A program made the translations under genes and the position numbers. Positions 30,487 through 39,381 of a stretch of DNA of 64,000 bases are shown here, piece by piece. The number at the start of each line of letters is the position of its first letter. Positions within the stretch are counted from its first letter, which is position 1. This DNA is from Vulcanisaeta distributa JCM 11213 (GTDB taxonomy: Archaea > Thermoproteota > Thermoprotei > Thermoproteales > Thermocladiaceae). The stretch is taken from assembly GCA_001316125.1 (NCBI GenBank), contig BBCS01000008.1, positions 34,449 through 98,448 of the forward strand. The letters are read 5' to 3'. Under the pieces are notes generated by a model, which was given only the letters and a program-made list of their open reading frames with translations, searched no databases and was not told where the DNA came from.

Positions 30487-30592
30487 CCCGATTACTAATT
30501 TAAAAAGCTTACGCGGCGGGTCACTGCCATAAAATAAACAATTAAGTAGGTTTGATTTAAAAAGCCCACTTGATAAGGCATTAACGAAGGGT

Positions 30593-31337
30593 ATGTTCTC
30601 ACCACAGGTATATGGGTATGATAGGGCCATAACGATATTCAGCAGAGGGTGAGCTATACCAGGTTAGGTACGCAGGTGAGGCTGTTAAGAGGGGGGGTTG
30701 GGCGACGGTCGGTATTAAGTGCGTTGACGGTGTTGTACTCGCTGCTGAGAAGAGGAAGGTCAGTGCGTTAATTGACCTGGGCAGTATCGAGAAGGTGTAC
30801 ATGATTGATGACCACGTTGGAATTGCGGCATCAGGTCTCTTATCAGATGCTAGGGTGCTCATTGAATATGCAAGACAGGAAGCACAGACTCACAAATTGC
30901 TCTATGATGAGCCATAGACGTGGAATTACTAACCAAGAGAATTAGCGACCTTAAGCAAATGCATACGCAGTATGGCGGTGTGAGACCCTTTGGAGCTGCC
31001 TTAATCGTTGGTGGCGTCGATAAGCATGGACCAAGGCTATTTCAGACAGACCCAGGCGGTATATACTTCGGCTTTTACGCCGTTGCAATGGGCGCCGAGT
31101 CGTCAAGGATAACTGAGTTCCTCGAGAAGGAATATAAGTATGACATGAACCTTGACGAGTGCGTAAAGCTTGCTATTAGGGCGCTCAGTCTAGTGCTTGA
31201 GACCCCCTGAGCCTGATAGGCTTGAGATTGGTGTTGTTGATGTAAAAACAAAGCTATTTAGGAAATTAACTACTGACGAGATAAATAAGTACCTGCAGGA
31301 GGTTAAGGGATCTTCATCACAAGCGCAATCCTCATAA
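30593..31337 (+). CDS. psmA: Proteasome alpha subunit, frame broken three times
   Basis: Forms the outer rings of the 20S proteasome. MFSPQVYGYDRAITIF at the start, GELYQVRYAGEAVKRGGWAT (family KRG-W/T-T; one Gly extra from the G7 run at 30690), VVLAAEKRKVSALID, GIAASGLLSDARVLI, and the long RPFGAALIVGG-DKHGPRLFQTDPGG segment. Breaks near 30647, 30916 (CCC to CC) and 31206 (C5 for C4). About 247 residues repaired, C-terminus SSSQAQSS. Confidence 0.92.
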
Positions 31338-31369
31338 TAAACCACTTAAAATCTCCTGTTAAATCAATT

Positions 31370-31975
31370 ATGAGCGCCGTAGTAAGAGCCGAATTTCCGA
31401 GGGTTAGATTCACCTGTGTATTATGTGGCGAGTGCTGTAGGCGTTATTGGATACCAGTGACGCATAGGGATGTTATTAGGATTGTCAGGTATACGGGGGG
31501 GTTGAGACCCCAGGAATTCCTCGCCCTATTCCCAAAGGAAATGGCTGCTGATTGGGATGAGCCAGTGATAAGACTTAGATGGTGAGTACTACCTAGTACT
31601 TAAGAAGAGGCTTGATGGAACGTGCATATTTAATAAGTGGGTTGGTGATAAGTTGGTTTGTTCAATACACCCTGTAAAGCCTAACGTGTGTAGGTATTAC
31701 CCGTTCATTTACTGGCTTGATAATGGCGTGGTTAAGTTCGAAGTTTATGATAAGGCCCTTGGATACTGCCCAGGAATTAACAGGGGGCAGTTATGCAAAC
31801 TTTAGAGTTGAGATCTCATCAATAGGCGATGCCGTAAAGGCTAAGACCGAATTTAGAGAAATCATTGATAAGTGGAATGACTTATTTAAGAAGGGATTGG
31901 TTAAGGGGGACTCTCGAGGAATTCATGCAATACATTGAGCAGGTCGCTGATGAGTATTCCCGTAAAAATCCATAA
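31370..31975 (+). CDS. YkgJ-family metal-binding protein, frame-broken
   Basis: Zinc/iron-chelating CxxxCxxCC family of unknown activity. FTCVLCGECCRRYWIPV supplies the N-terminal C-x2-C-x2-C-C cluster; downstream GTCIFNKW, LVCSIHPVKPNVCRYYPFIY give the C-x(n)-H-P-x-K-P-x-x-C-R-x-Y-P-F signature. Breaks near 31580, 31790 and 31915 (at gggga). About 200 residues repaired, stop 31973-31975. Gly pair in TGGLRPQ is from a G7 run. Confidence 0.8.
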
Positions 31976-32008
31976 ATAATCCCGCACACTCAATGACTTG
32001 AGGGAAGT

Positions 32009-32803
32009 ATGCCCATTAAGGAAGGGGATTATGTGTTGATTGTTGGTGATGGTGTTAGGTCAGTAATTAAGGTAGCTAGGGGGGGTTCTAGGATAAGCAC
32101 AATAAGAGGCATCATAAACGCTGATGACATTATTAATCATGAATACGGCACCTTAATAAAAACTAGCCTGGGCTATGATATCGCAGTACTAAGACCATTA
32201 ATTACGGATATCCTACTCGAGAGAGCTGATAGGGTTACCCAGGTTATTTATCCAAAAGATGCAGCCCAAATAATAATCAATACGGGGATTGGTCCTGGCA
32301 GTAGGGTTGCGGAGGCTGGCGTTGGGAGTGGGTTTATGACCGCCATGCTTGCCTACTACGTTAGACCCAGCGGTAGAGTTTACGGTTATGATAAGAGGGA
32401 GGATGCAATAAGTATTGCCAGGAAGAACCTTGAGATGCTTGGGCTTCTAGATTGGGTTGAATTAAAGCTAAGGGATGTGATCAGTGATGGATTTCTCGAG
32501 AGGGATTTAGATGCCGTGATACTAGATATGGGTGATCCCTGGAATGCGATACCCAGGGCAACGGAGGCTTTGAGGCTCGATGGCGTCCTAGTGGTGTACG
32601 TACCCACGGTTAACCAAGTCATTAAGGTACTTAGGGCAATGAGTGATTACGGCTATGCCGATGTTAGAATGTTCGATGTCATGGTCAGGGAATGGAAGAC
32701 CGAACCTAATGAAGTTAGGCCGCAAACCTGGGTTAACGCCCATACGGGCTATATCTTAATTGGTCGTAGAACCCTCAGGCCTATAGCTCAACCAACCAAG
32801 TAG
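32009..32803 (+). CDS. trmI: tRNA (adenine-N1)-methyltransferase TrmI
   Basis: Methylates A57/A58 of tRNA using SAM. N-terminal beta domain, then RVAEAGVGSGFMTAMLAYYV (SAM motif I), VYGYDKREDAISIARKNLEM, DAVILDMGDPWNAI (motif IV, D-x-P-x) and VNAHTGYILIGRR near the end. 264 residues, intact. Overlaps the convergent phosphatase gene by 48 bases. Confidence 0.9.
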   Translation: MPIKEGDYVLIVGDGVRSVIKVARGGSRISTIRGIINADDIINHEYGTLIKTSLGYDIAVLRPLITDILLERADRVTQVIYPKDAAQIIINTGIGPGSRVAEAGVGSGFMTAMLAYYVRPSGRVYGYDKREDAISIARKNLEMLGLLDWVELKLRDVISDGFLERDLDAVILDMGDPWNAIPRATEALRLDGVLVVYVPTVNQVIKVLRAMSDYGYADVRMFDVMVREWKTEPNEVRPQTWVNAHTGYILIGRRTLRPIAQPTK

Positions 32804-33437
32804 TTTCCTCATTATTGCATGGACAATGTCATAGTACCAGGGTAAGGCAAGTACAAGCTCAACATCGGCCATTCCCAATAACCAACCTGCTATCACGTCC
32901 AATGGCCAGTGAACACCAACGTAAACCCTGCCGTAAGACACGAGCAGCGCCTCCACTGTTAGAGGCAGTGATATGTACCAGGGCAGTGCCATTATTGCTG
33001 CGTATGCTCCGGTACTGACGATTAGTGCGTGGCCTGATGGGTATGAGGAGTCCGGTTGTTCATGAATCAGCGGTGTTATGTGTAGTATCAGGAATGGCCT
33101 TGGCTCGTACAGTACATGCTTCATTAATTCACCGAGTATTAGGCTTACCGCGAAGGCTGAAACCATGAGAACACTAGCCCTCCTATACTTGCCGCCTAGG
33201 TACCAGAGTATTAATGCCACAGGTATCCAGAAGAACGCTCTACCATAATCATCAACGCTAATCACCGTGAATAGGGGGCGTTAATTGGGGCAACTTATTG
33301 TTGAAAATCACGAAGAATAAGTATGTATTTAATGAATTGCTTTCTCCGCTTGTAACTACGTAAGCCGTTAACAGGATGTATAGCAGATACAGAACCACCG
33401 CTATGTAGAGGTGTTTACGCTCAACCCTAAAATTCAT
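32756..33437 (-). CDS. PAP2-type membrane phosphatase, one frameshift
   Basis: Membrane lipid or isoprenyl phosphate phosphatase. The three PAP2 signature segments are present in order: KHVLYEPRPF, YPSGHALIVS, and GRVYVGVHWPLDVIAGWLLG, among five to six TM helices. The frame breaks at about 33275 (C5 for C4). Start taken at ATG 33435-33437 (MNFRVERKHL); an in-frame start at 33458 is also possible. About 225 residues repaired. Confidence 0.85.
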
Positions 33438-33539
33438 TGACCATGCCGTAAACGCCAAACCTTATTAGTATTACTCTCACAGTATAATTACCCAGGCATA
33501 AGGTTTAATTTCACTTAGTACCTCCATAAACCGTCAATA

Positions 33540-35380
33540 ATGCCCGTCAGGGTAGCAGTGGTTGATAAGGACTTATGCCAACCAAGGAAGTGCAGCCAAG
33601 AGTGCATCAGGTTCTGCCCAATTGTGAGGGGGGGTGGTAAGAGGGCAATATACATGGATGAGCAGTTGGGCCATCCAGTCATCACCGACCTATGCACGCC
33701 TGCGGCATATGCGTTAGGAAGTGCCCCCTTCGAGGCAATAACCATTGTTAATTTACCAAGTGAGTTAGGCGAGGATTGCGTCCATCAATACGGCCCCAGC
33801 GGCTTTAAACTATTTAGACTGCCCATGCCTAAGCCTGGTAGGGTACTCGGAATAATTGGTCAGAATGCAATGGGTAAGACAACGATAGCTAAGATACTCG
33901 CTGGCGAATTAAGGCCTAACCTATGCATTAACTCGCAGGTAAACACGGAGGACATAATAAGGTTCTTCAGGGGTACGGAGTTGCAGCCATACTTAACGAG
34001 GCTTTATAGAGGTGAAGTCAGGGTTGTTCATAAACCTCAATATATCGAGTTAATACCCATGTACGTTAAGGGTACTGTCAAGGACGTATTAATGAAGATA
34101 GGCGGTAATGAGGAGAGCGTGCATAAAATCGCCGAGAAACTAAACCTCACACACTTACTTAATAGGGATGTTAGTAAATTGAGTGGTGGTGAGCTCCAGA
34201 GACTCGCCATTGCGGCGGCGCTACTTAGGAATGCTGATACGTATATATTCGATGAGCCGACGACTCACCTCGACATTGTTGAAAGACTGAGGGTTGCTGA
34301 GGCTATTAAGGATATTGCTGGTGGTAATAAGTATGTTATCGTGATTGACCATGACTTAGCCGTATTAGATTACCTGGCGGATCAGGTGGTTATTCTCTAC
34401 GGTAAGCCCGGCGCCTACGGTATTGTCTCGCACATGAGGGGGGGTGCGAGGGAGGGGGGGATTAATGAGTATCTCAATGGTTACCTAACAAGTGAAAACA
34501 TGCTGATTAGGAGGGAGCCCATTAAGTTTAGGGTTAAGCCGGCTCCGAGGCCTATACAGAAGGAGAAGGTGCTTCTTGAGTGGACAGACCTAGTGAAGAG
34601 GCTTGGAGACTTCGAGCTTGAGGTTAAGGCTGGGGTCATACATAGAGGTGAGGTCATCGGCGTGTTAGGCCTAATGGAATTGGTAAGACCACCTTTGCTA
34701 GACTCCTCGTTAATGAATTGGAACCTGACTCAGGGGGTTGTGATACCACATGGTGAGGTCAGGATTAGTTATAAGCCTCAGTACGTTAGGGACTTAGCCG
34801 TTAGGTATGGTGATAAGACCGTCAGGGAGTACCTAGCTATGGTTGTTGGTAGCGACTTCATGTCAAAGGTAATATGGCCCGACCTCGCCAATGGATTATC
34901 ATTAACGCCCTTAATGGACAGGGAATTATCAAGCCTTAGTGGCGGCGAGCTTCAGAGGGTTGTTGTTGCTGGGTCGTTACTCAGGGATGCTGAGGTTTAC
35001 TTACTTGATGAGCCTATGGCCTACCTGGACATTGAGCAGAGGGTTAGGGTGGCTTCCGTGATTAGGAGGATAATTGAGGAGAGGGATGTTGTTGCCCTGG
35101 TTATTGAGCATGATATAACAATGATTGATTATCTAAGCACATCAGTCATGGTATTCCTGGGTGAACCGGGTAAGCACGGTATTGCAGAGCCGCCGACTGA
35201 CTGAGGACTGGTATGAATGAGTTCCTTAAGAGCCAGGACGTTACGTTTAGAAGGGAGCCTCAGGTGGGTAGGCCAAGGATTAATAAGAGGGATTCATACC
35301 TGGATAGGCTTCAGAGGAGTGTTGGTGAGTATTACTACTACGTAAGTACCGAGGAGAGAGAAGAGGCAGGTGGTCAATAA
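33540..35380 (+). CDS. abce1: ABCE1/RLI ribosome-recycling ATPase, frame-disturbed
   Basis: Splits ribosomes after termination. First Fe-S site KDLCQPRKCSQECIRFCP is intact. The second is garbled: LCTPAAYALGSAPFEAI where correction of a lost G (about 33693) and an extra C (about 33727) gives LCTACGICVRKCPFEAI. NBD1: GQNAMGKTT, LSGGELQR, FDEPTTHLD. NBD2's Walker A is likewise lost between a missing C near 34671 and an extra G near 34733; repair gives GVLGPNGIGKTT. A last lost C near 35203 hides the true C-terminus at 35380. About 612 residues repaired. Confidence 0.93.
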
Positions 35381-35468
35381 ATAGAAAAATAGAACTTAGT
35401 AGGAAGGTTAAATAATAATGATAAGGTAGCAAGGTTAATAAGGGTATCCATTTTCTAGATAATTGAAA

Positions 35469-35930
35469 ATGGTTAGTTGGGCCAAATTGACAATACCGCC
35501 ATTAATGACCGGCATAGGCTATGCAATGATTGAAGCAGTGATATTACCTGAACTAGTGTATGCATTTCACCACGATCCAACAAATTCCTGGTACCTGGCC
35601 CTTGTTCATTATCACCCATGGCTTGGCATGTGGCTTTACAGAATTGGCGTTGCCATAGTACTTGCGATACCCTGGATAACCTTTGGCGATTTCTGGCAAT
35701 GGCTATTCGCGGCCGATGTTGCTGTGTGGAGTGAGGATGCCATGTTCTGGCTCTTTACCGGCCATATACCACATTCCTGGGGCTACATTAGGAGCTTGCA
35801 CATATTTACCTACCCAACAATACCAATACATGGAGGGCTACCACTATACTATATACCGGCCGCAATAATACTTTACATAAGCGCCGTGAAAATAATGGAG
35901 CGGGAGAGGAGAAAAGGTTCAGGGATTTAA
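35469..35930 (+). CDS. Small multi-pass membrane protein, unknown
   Basis: Four predicted helices (LMTGIGYAMIEAVILPELVY, WLGMWLYRIGVAIVLAIPWI, LPLYYIPAAIILYISAVKIM and one more) with many Trp and His (YAFHHDP, LVHYHPWLGMW, TGHIPHSW). Intact, about 154 residues. The His-rich loops could bind metal or heme; no family recognised. Overlaps the convergent AbrB gene by 12 bases. Confidence 0.6.
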   Translation: MVSWAKLTIPPLMTGIGYAMIEAVILPELVYAFHHDPTNSWYLALVHYHPWLGMWLYRIGVAIVLAIPWITFGDFWQWLFAADVAVWSEDAMFWLFTGHIPHSWGYIRSLHIFTYPTIPIHGGLPLYYIPAAIILYISAVKIMERERRKGSGI

Positions 35931-36245
35931 TATAGCATTTCTCCTATTACTAATAGTCTCGACAGGCTCTATACTCACTATTTCAATCTCGTCAAGAGGC
36001 TTAATCCCGTAGGCCTCCCTGACCTCCCTGGGAATCGTGAACTGCCTAGAGGTTGCGCGCCTATTACGGAGAAGCTTAACACCATTAATGTTAATTATCC
36101 TACCCTCATGCCTAATAACCACATTGGCAAACAGACTTTTCTCAATACCAAGAAGCCTAACTAACTCAGACGGTATTAAGACCTGGTTATTAACATAAAC
36201 ACGAGTCCTATAGGGAAGCCCATCAACCTGAATTTTCCTATTCAT
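35919..36245 (-). CDS. AbrB-type DNA-binding protein with two swapped-hairpin motifs
   Basis: Two AbrB-like repeats in 108 residues: RVYVNNQVLIPSELVRLLGI and RQFTIPREVREAYGIKPLDE, each strand-turn-helix. Intact. A CTTATATTTG box sits about 26 bases upstream, and four GTTAAC palindromes lie just beyond it at 36290-36376. Probably an autoregulated transcription factor; targets unknown. Confidence 0.75.
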   Translation of the reverse strand: MNRKIQVDGLPYRTRVYVNNQVLIPSELVRLLGIEKSLFANVVIRHEGRIININGVKLLRNRRATSRQFTIPREVREAYGIKPLDEIEIVSIEPVETISNRRNAILNP

Positions 36246-36289
36246 AACAACCAGCCAAAAATAGTTTCAAATATAAGACATTCCATCCA

Positions 36290-36376
36290 GTTAACATAAT
36301 TTGCAAAGTTAACTAAGTTAACTAATGTAATAAACTCCAAAAGAAACGAGCTAGGATTAACAATATAACAGTTAAC
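36290..36376. promoter_or_regulatory. Array of four GTTAAC palindromes upstream of the AbrB gene
   Basis: GTTAAC at 36290, 36308, 36317 and 36371 (first bases). The starts are 18, 9 and 54 bases apart, all multiples of 9. They lie upstream of the AbrB promoter and 80-170 bases before tRNA-Val, in AT-rich DNA. Candidate operator array; the regulator next door is the obvious ligand, but that is inference. Confidence 0.45.
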
Positions 36377-36457
36377 ATAGACGAAACAACATTAATGACA
36401 CCATTAAAACAACCATGAGGAAAAATACTTTAAAACTACATTAAGTTGATGGAGATA

Positions 36458-36532
36458 GGGCCCGTAGTCTAGCGGTTAGGATGCCCGCCTCACGCGCGGG
36501 AGATCCCGGGTTCAAATCCCGCGGGCCCACCA
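36458..36532 (+). tRNA. tRNA-Val (CAC), CCA encoded, one base short in the T stem
   Basis: Acceptor GGGCCCG (36458-36464) pairs with CGGGCCC (36522-36528); discriminator A 36529 and encoded CCA. Anticodon stem CCCGC/GCGGG encloses loop CTCACGC, anticodon CAC. Between TTCAAAT and the acceptor only four bases (CCCG) remain, where CCCGG is needed to pair with CCGGG: a GG has become G. No intron. Confidence 0.93.
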
Positions 36533-36625
36533 ACGCGGTCGTTGTTTATCCCGGTCTAATTGTGTCGATGATCCTTAGTTATTAAAAGCGATACCCTTAT
36601 TTATTAACGACAACGTAATTACTTA

Positions 36626-36961
36626 ATGCCAAATATATACATGGGACGTGGTAGTTGCTATGCCGTTAATGAGGGCATTTACGTTGCGCCTGGTCCCATG
36701 GACTTAAGCAGGATTGTAGCGCACTTACTCCTGCACCTGAGGGATCTTAAAAGGGGGGGCTGGACTTATGACCATGACTGTAATAGGGTCGCCATGGACA
36801 GGGACTTGTTTGAGGCTAGGAGTAAGTACTTGGTTAAGATTTGCAGGGATCAGGGATTAGGTGATTGCGATGATGCCGAGGCTCTAATCAATGAGGTAAT
36901 TACGACGCTTAAACTCCCTAGGTGGCTGAGGACTTGGCAAGTAGGTACATTGTTAGGTTAG
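36626..36961 (+). CDS. Unknown protein (111 aa)
   Basis: MPNIYMGRGSCYAVNEGIYV, then PGPMDLSRIVAHLLLHLRDL and a Cys/Asp-rich half (YDHDCNRVAMDRD, CRDQGLGDCDD). Intact as written, but the last 15 residues (WLRTWQVGTLLG) follow a stretch where a frame change is possible. A TATA-like CCTTATTTATTA is about 28 bases upstream of the ATG. Not recognised. Confidence 0.55.
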   Translation: MPNIYMGRGSCYAVNEGIYVAPGPMDLSRIVAHLLLHLRDLKRGGWTYDHDCNRVAMDRDLFEARSKYLVKICRDQGLGDCDDAEALINEVITTLKLPRWLRTWQVGTLLG

Positions 36962-36977
36962 GTCAATCATTGACTTC

Positions 36978-37901
36978 TCACGTTAGCAACTCGCCTAAGT
37001 CTATAATGGGACTATTTGTGAGAATACCATTAACCACAGCCAATGCCTTAATGCCATCAGTTATATCTATGATTGGCCTCTCAACACCCCCCCTTAAGAC
37101 ATTCAACACATGTATTAACTCCTGCCTTAGCTGGTCGGGCCCCCCCTCAACCACGTGCCTAGTCCCATCACGAATTAACACCCTATTTAATAAGTCGGCC
37201 TCGTAATACCTATTCCTTAACGTAACGTGGATCTTCCTAACCCTAACCTCATAGTCCCAGGATGCATGGAGGACGTATATAGTATCGCCAATACTAAGTA
37301 AGGCCCACGCGGTTGTGACCGGGCTACCCCCCCTAAGGACCGTGCTTAGGACCCTTACCTTATCCTCATTAACCATGTCAAGCACGAGGTCTATATCGTG
37401 AATCCCAAGGTCGAGGAGCACATTACCATATGATTGCGGATTACCCCTAAGCCTATTAACTCTCATGGACTCCACATAAATGGGTCTCTCATTATTAACA
37501 TCATTAATTAAGGCCTTATACACTGGGTTGAATCTTTCAATGTGACCAACCAGTACTTTCCTACCGAGGGTCTTTGATTTGCGGTATAGGTCCAGGGCCT
37601 CGTTGAGTCTCTCCGTGATAGGCTTCTCTATTAATAAGTCCATGTGATTCATCAACTCACTCGCCACTGAATAGTGGAGCGTTGTTGGAACAGCTATTAT
37701 GCCCAGGTCCGGCTTATACTTTATGGCGTCATGATAATCAGTGAACGTTAGGTCAACGCCCTGACCCTTAACTGCCTCAAGTCTCTGCCTATCAATGTCT
37801 ACGGCGTAAACCTCGGTAACTAAGCCCTCCTTCTTCAATTGCGTCAATACCTTAATGTGGTTTAGGCCCATTGAACCAATACCAACAACAAGAACCTTCA
37901 C
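36978..37901 (-). CDS. Gfo/Idh/MocA-family oxidoreductase
   Basis: NAD(P)-dependent dehydrogenase of sugars or related compounds. MKVLVVGIGSMGLNHIKVLT is the dinucleotide site; LLIEKPITERLNEALDLY has the conserved Glu-Lys-Pro; LLDLGIHDIDLVLDMV is the family's GxHxxD motif. 307 residues, intact. Gly pairs at LRGGSP, VEGGPD and LRGGVE coincide with C7 runs. Substrate unknown; no sugar cluster surrounds it. Confidence 0.85.
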   Translation of the reverse strand: MKVLVVGIGSMGLNHIKVLTQLKKEGLVTEVYAVDIDRQRLEAVKGQGVDLTFTDYHDAIKYKPDLGIIAVPTTLHYSVASELMNHMDLLIEKPITERLNEALDLYRKSKTLGRKVLVGHIERFNPVYKALINDVNNERPIYVESMRVNRLRGNPQSYGNVLLDLGIHDIDLVLDMVNEDKVRVLSTVLRGGSPVTTAWALLSIGDTIYVLHASWDYEVRVRKIHVTLRNRYYEADLLNRVLIRDGTRHVVEGGPDQLRQELIHVLNVLRGGVERPIIDITDGIKALAVVNGILTNSPIIDLGELLT

Positions 37902-37937
37902 GTAATTTTTAACAGGTACGCCCTAATTAAAGGTTAA

Positions 37938-38396
37938 TCATCTAGGAACAATCTTCTTAACAAGCTCGCTCTTTGAGGCTATTAATAGCGTTGATACGGA
38001 CTTGGGCACGTAAACAGTATTCACATTAACTATCCTAGCAACCTTACTCTTTATGATATCGTTATTAACATCATCGGCGAAGATGAGCTCATCCATGTCC
38101 TTAAAAACCACAGGCTTGTCTAAGGTCTCAAGATCAGCCCTAGTTACGGTTAATGAGGATACACCACTAATTACAACGACATCGCCAGCCCTAATCATGT
38201 TATCAATGGCCTTAGATATGTTCTCTAGGGTCGCTATGTACCTCCTGAGCGCCTCATTCACTATTTCACCTATTGTGGTTCCAGTTTCCCTGGCAAGCCT
38301 GCTTACTCTGTCATAAATGTCAGTACTTAATCCCCCCCTAATAGTTACAGTCTTCTTCTCACCACTCTCCTCACTACCGCTTGAACTGCTGGACAT
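37938..38396 (-). CDS. Ribbon-helix-helix regulator-like protein
   Basis: After a Ser/Glu-rich start (MSSSSSGSEESGEKK) comes TVTIRGGLSTDIYDRVSRLA and GTTIGEIVNEALRRYI, a ribbon-helix-helix. The C-terminal 80 residues (VVVISGVSSLTVTRADLETL, ARIVNVNTVYVPKSV) may be a ligand domain. ATG 38394-38396 preferred because a TTTAAATA box lies 30 bases upstream. One Gly in IRGGLS is probably extra. Target genes unknown. Confidence 0.65.
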   Translation of the reverse strand: MSSSSSGSEESGEKKTVTIRGGLSTDIYDRVSRLARETGTTIGEIVNEALRRYIATLENISKAIDNMIRAGDVVVISGVSSLTVTRADLETLDKPVVFKDMDELIFADDVNNDIIKSKVARIVNVNTVYVPKSVSTLLIASKSELVKKIVPR

Positions 38397-38487
38397 GTTA
38401 ATCAAGTATTTCAAGTATTACTTAGTATTTAAATCTTTCTTTGAGTTAAGGTAATAAATCAAAAGAGGTTTAATAGGTCGCTAAGCC

Positions 38488-38838
38488 GTGAGGTGCGGGA
38501 ACATTGATGTAATTGATAAGGGTGAGATTAGGGAGTACGCATGTGGGAATACCTCAGTGGCAAGGCTCCTGAGCCTTAGTAATGAGGAGAGGGTGCTTAG
38601 TATTGATGTTGTTGCTCCGTGGAATCTACCAATTGATCAATCACTCAGGATTGGCAATACACAGTTGATTTATCATAAGGGCGTTATAAACGGCCTTGAG
38701 TGGGAGTTTGTGGGTTATGATGATGGAGCACGTAGGGAGTTAATATCCGTGAGGATATCATTGAGGGGTGAGGTTGAGGATTCACTTATTAAGGAATTAA
38801 TAATTAGTGTCCTAAGCACATACGTGAAGGATCCATGA
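38488..38838 (+). CDS. Unknown protein (116 aa)
   Basis: GTG start, intact: MRCGNIDVIDKGEIREYACG, then VAPWNLPIDQSLRIGNTQL and a C-terminal amphipathic helix (DSLIKELIISVL). Not recognised. It overlaps the next gene by 4 bases (ATGA), so they are one transcription unit. Confidence 0.55.
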   Translation: MRCGNIDVIDKGEIREYACGNTSVARLLSLSNEERVLSIDVVAPWNLPIDQSLRIGNTQLIYHKGVINGLEWEFVGYDDGARRELISVRISLRGEVEDSLIKELIISVLSTYVKDP

Positions 38839-39331
38839 AGCAATTCGTATTGATAATAACGTATGTAAATAGTGATGAGGTTCAGGGATTAGTGAGTAGC
38901 ATTTAGCAATTCAGGGCTTTCAATACTGCCTAATGTGGTTATTTCCTGGTTACCTAGGCAGGACTTGGAAAGGAGGTTGTTGAGTATTAAGGAGGAGTTG
39001 ATCGACATAATGGAGAGGGGGTTTTGAGGGTGAGTTTGCATATGCCATTATTGAATTAACCGATGAGCAGTTTAAAGCCATTAGGCCTATGATAGTTAGG
39101 AAGTTGGAGAGCGATAGCCAGAGGCTTATCTCGTGGGGGGGTGAAGCATTACTTAGGAGGATTAAGTCCCAAAAAGTTGAGAGGATTAAGAAGGAGTTTC
39201 TGAGGTTTGATAGGGAATATAGGCGGTTGGTTTCTATGCATGAGGTTTTCGACGTTAGGCATGAACTATTGAATAAATTAATGGAACTCGCTAGGGAATT
39301 AAGGATTGAGTATGAGAGGAGAAATAAATGA
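38835..39331 (+). CDS. Unknown charged helical protein, frame broken twice
   Basis: MKQFVLIITYVNSDEVQGLV, SSISNSGLSILPN (after removing an extra T near 38905), ISWLPRQDLERRLLSIKEEL, then EGEFAYAIIELTDEQFKAIR and a long Lys/Arg/Glu-rich helix (QKVERIKKEFLRFDREYRRL). The two halves join only if the G5 run at 39017-39021 is 4; as written, the first ends at 39027 and the second lacks a start until 39089. About 165 residues repaired. Function unknown. Confidence 0.5.
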
Positions 39332-39381
39332 ATTATTTGAAAGAAATCGAGATTTTAATTTTTACGGTATTAAAACGGAAC

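Noticed and set aside
30599..30862. 87-codon minus-strand frame
   Set aside because: It mirrors the proteasome alpha coding sequence.
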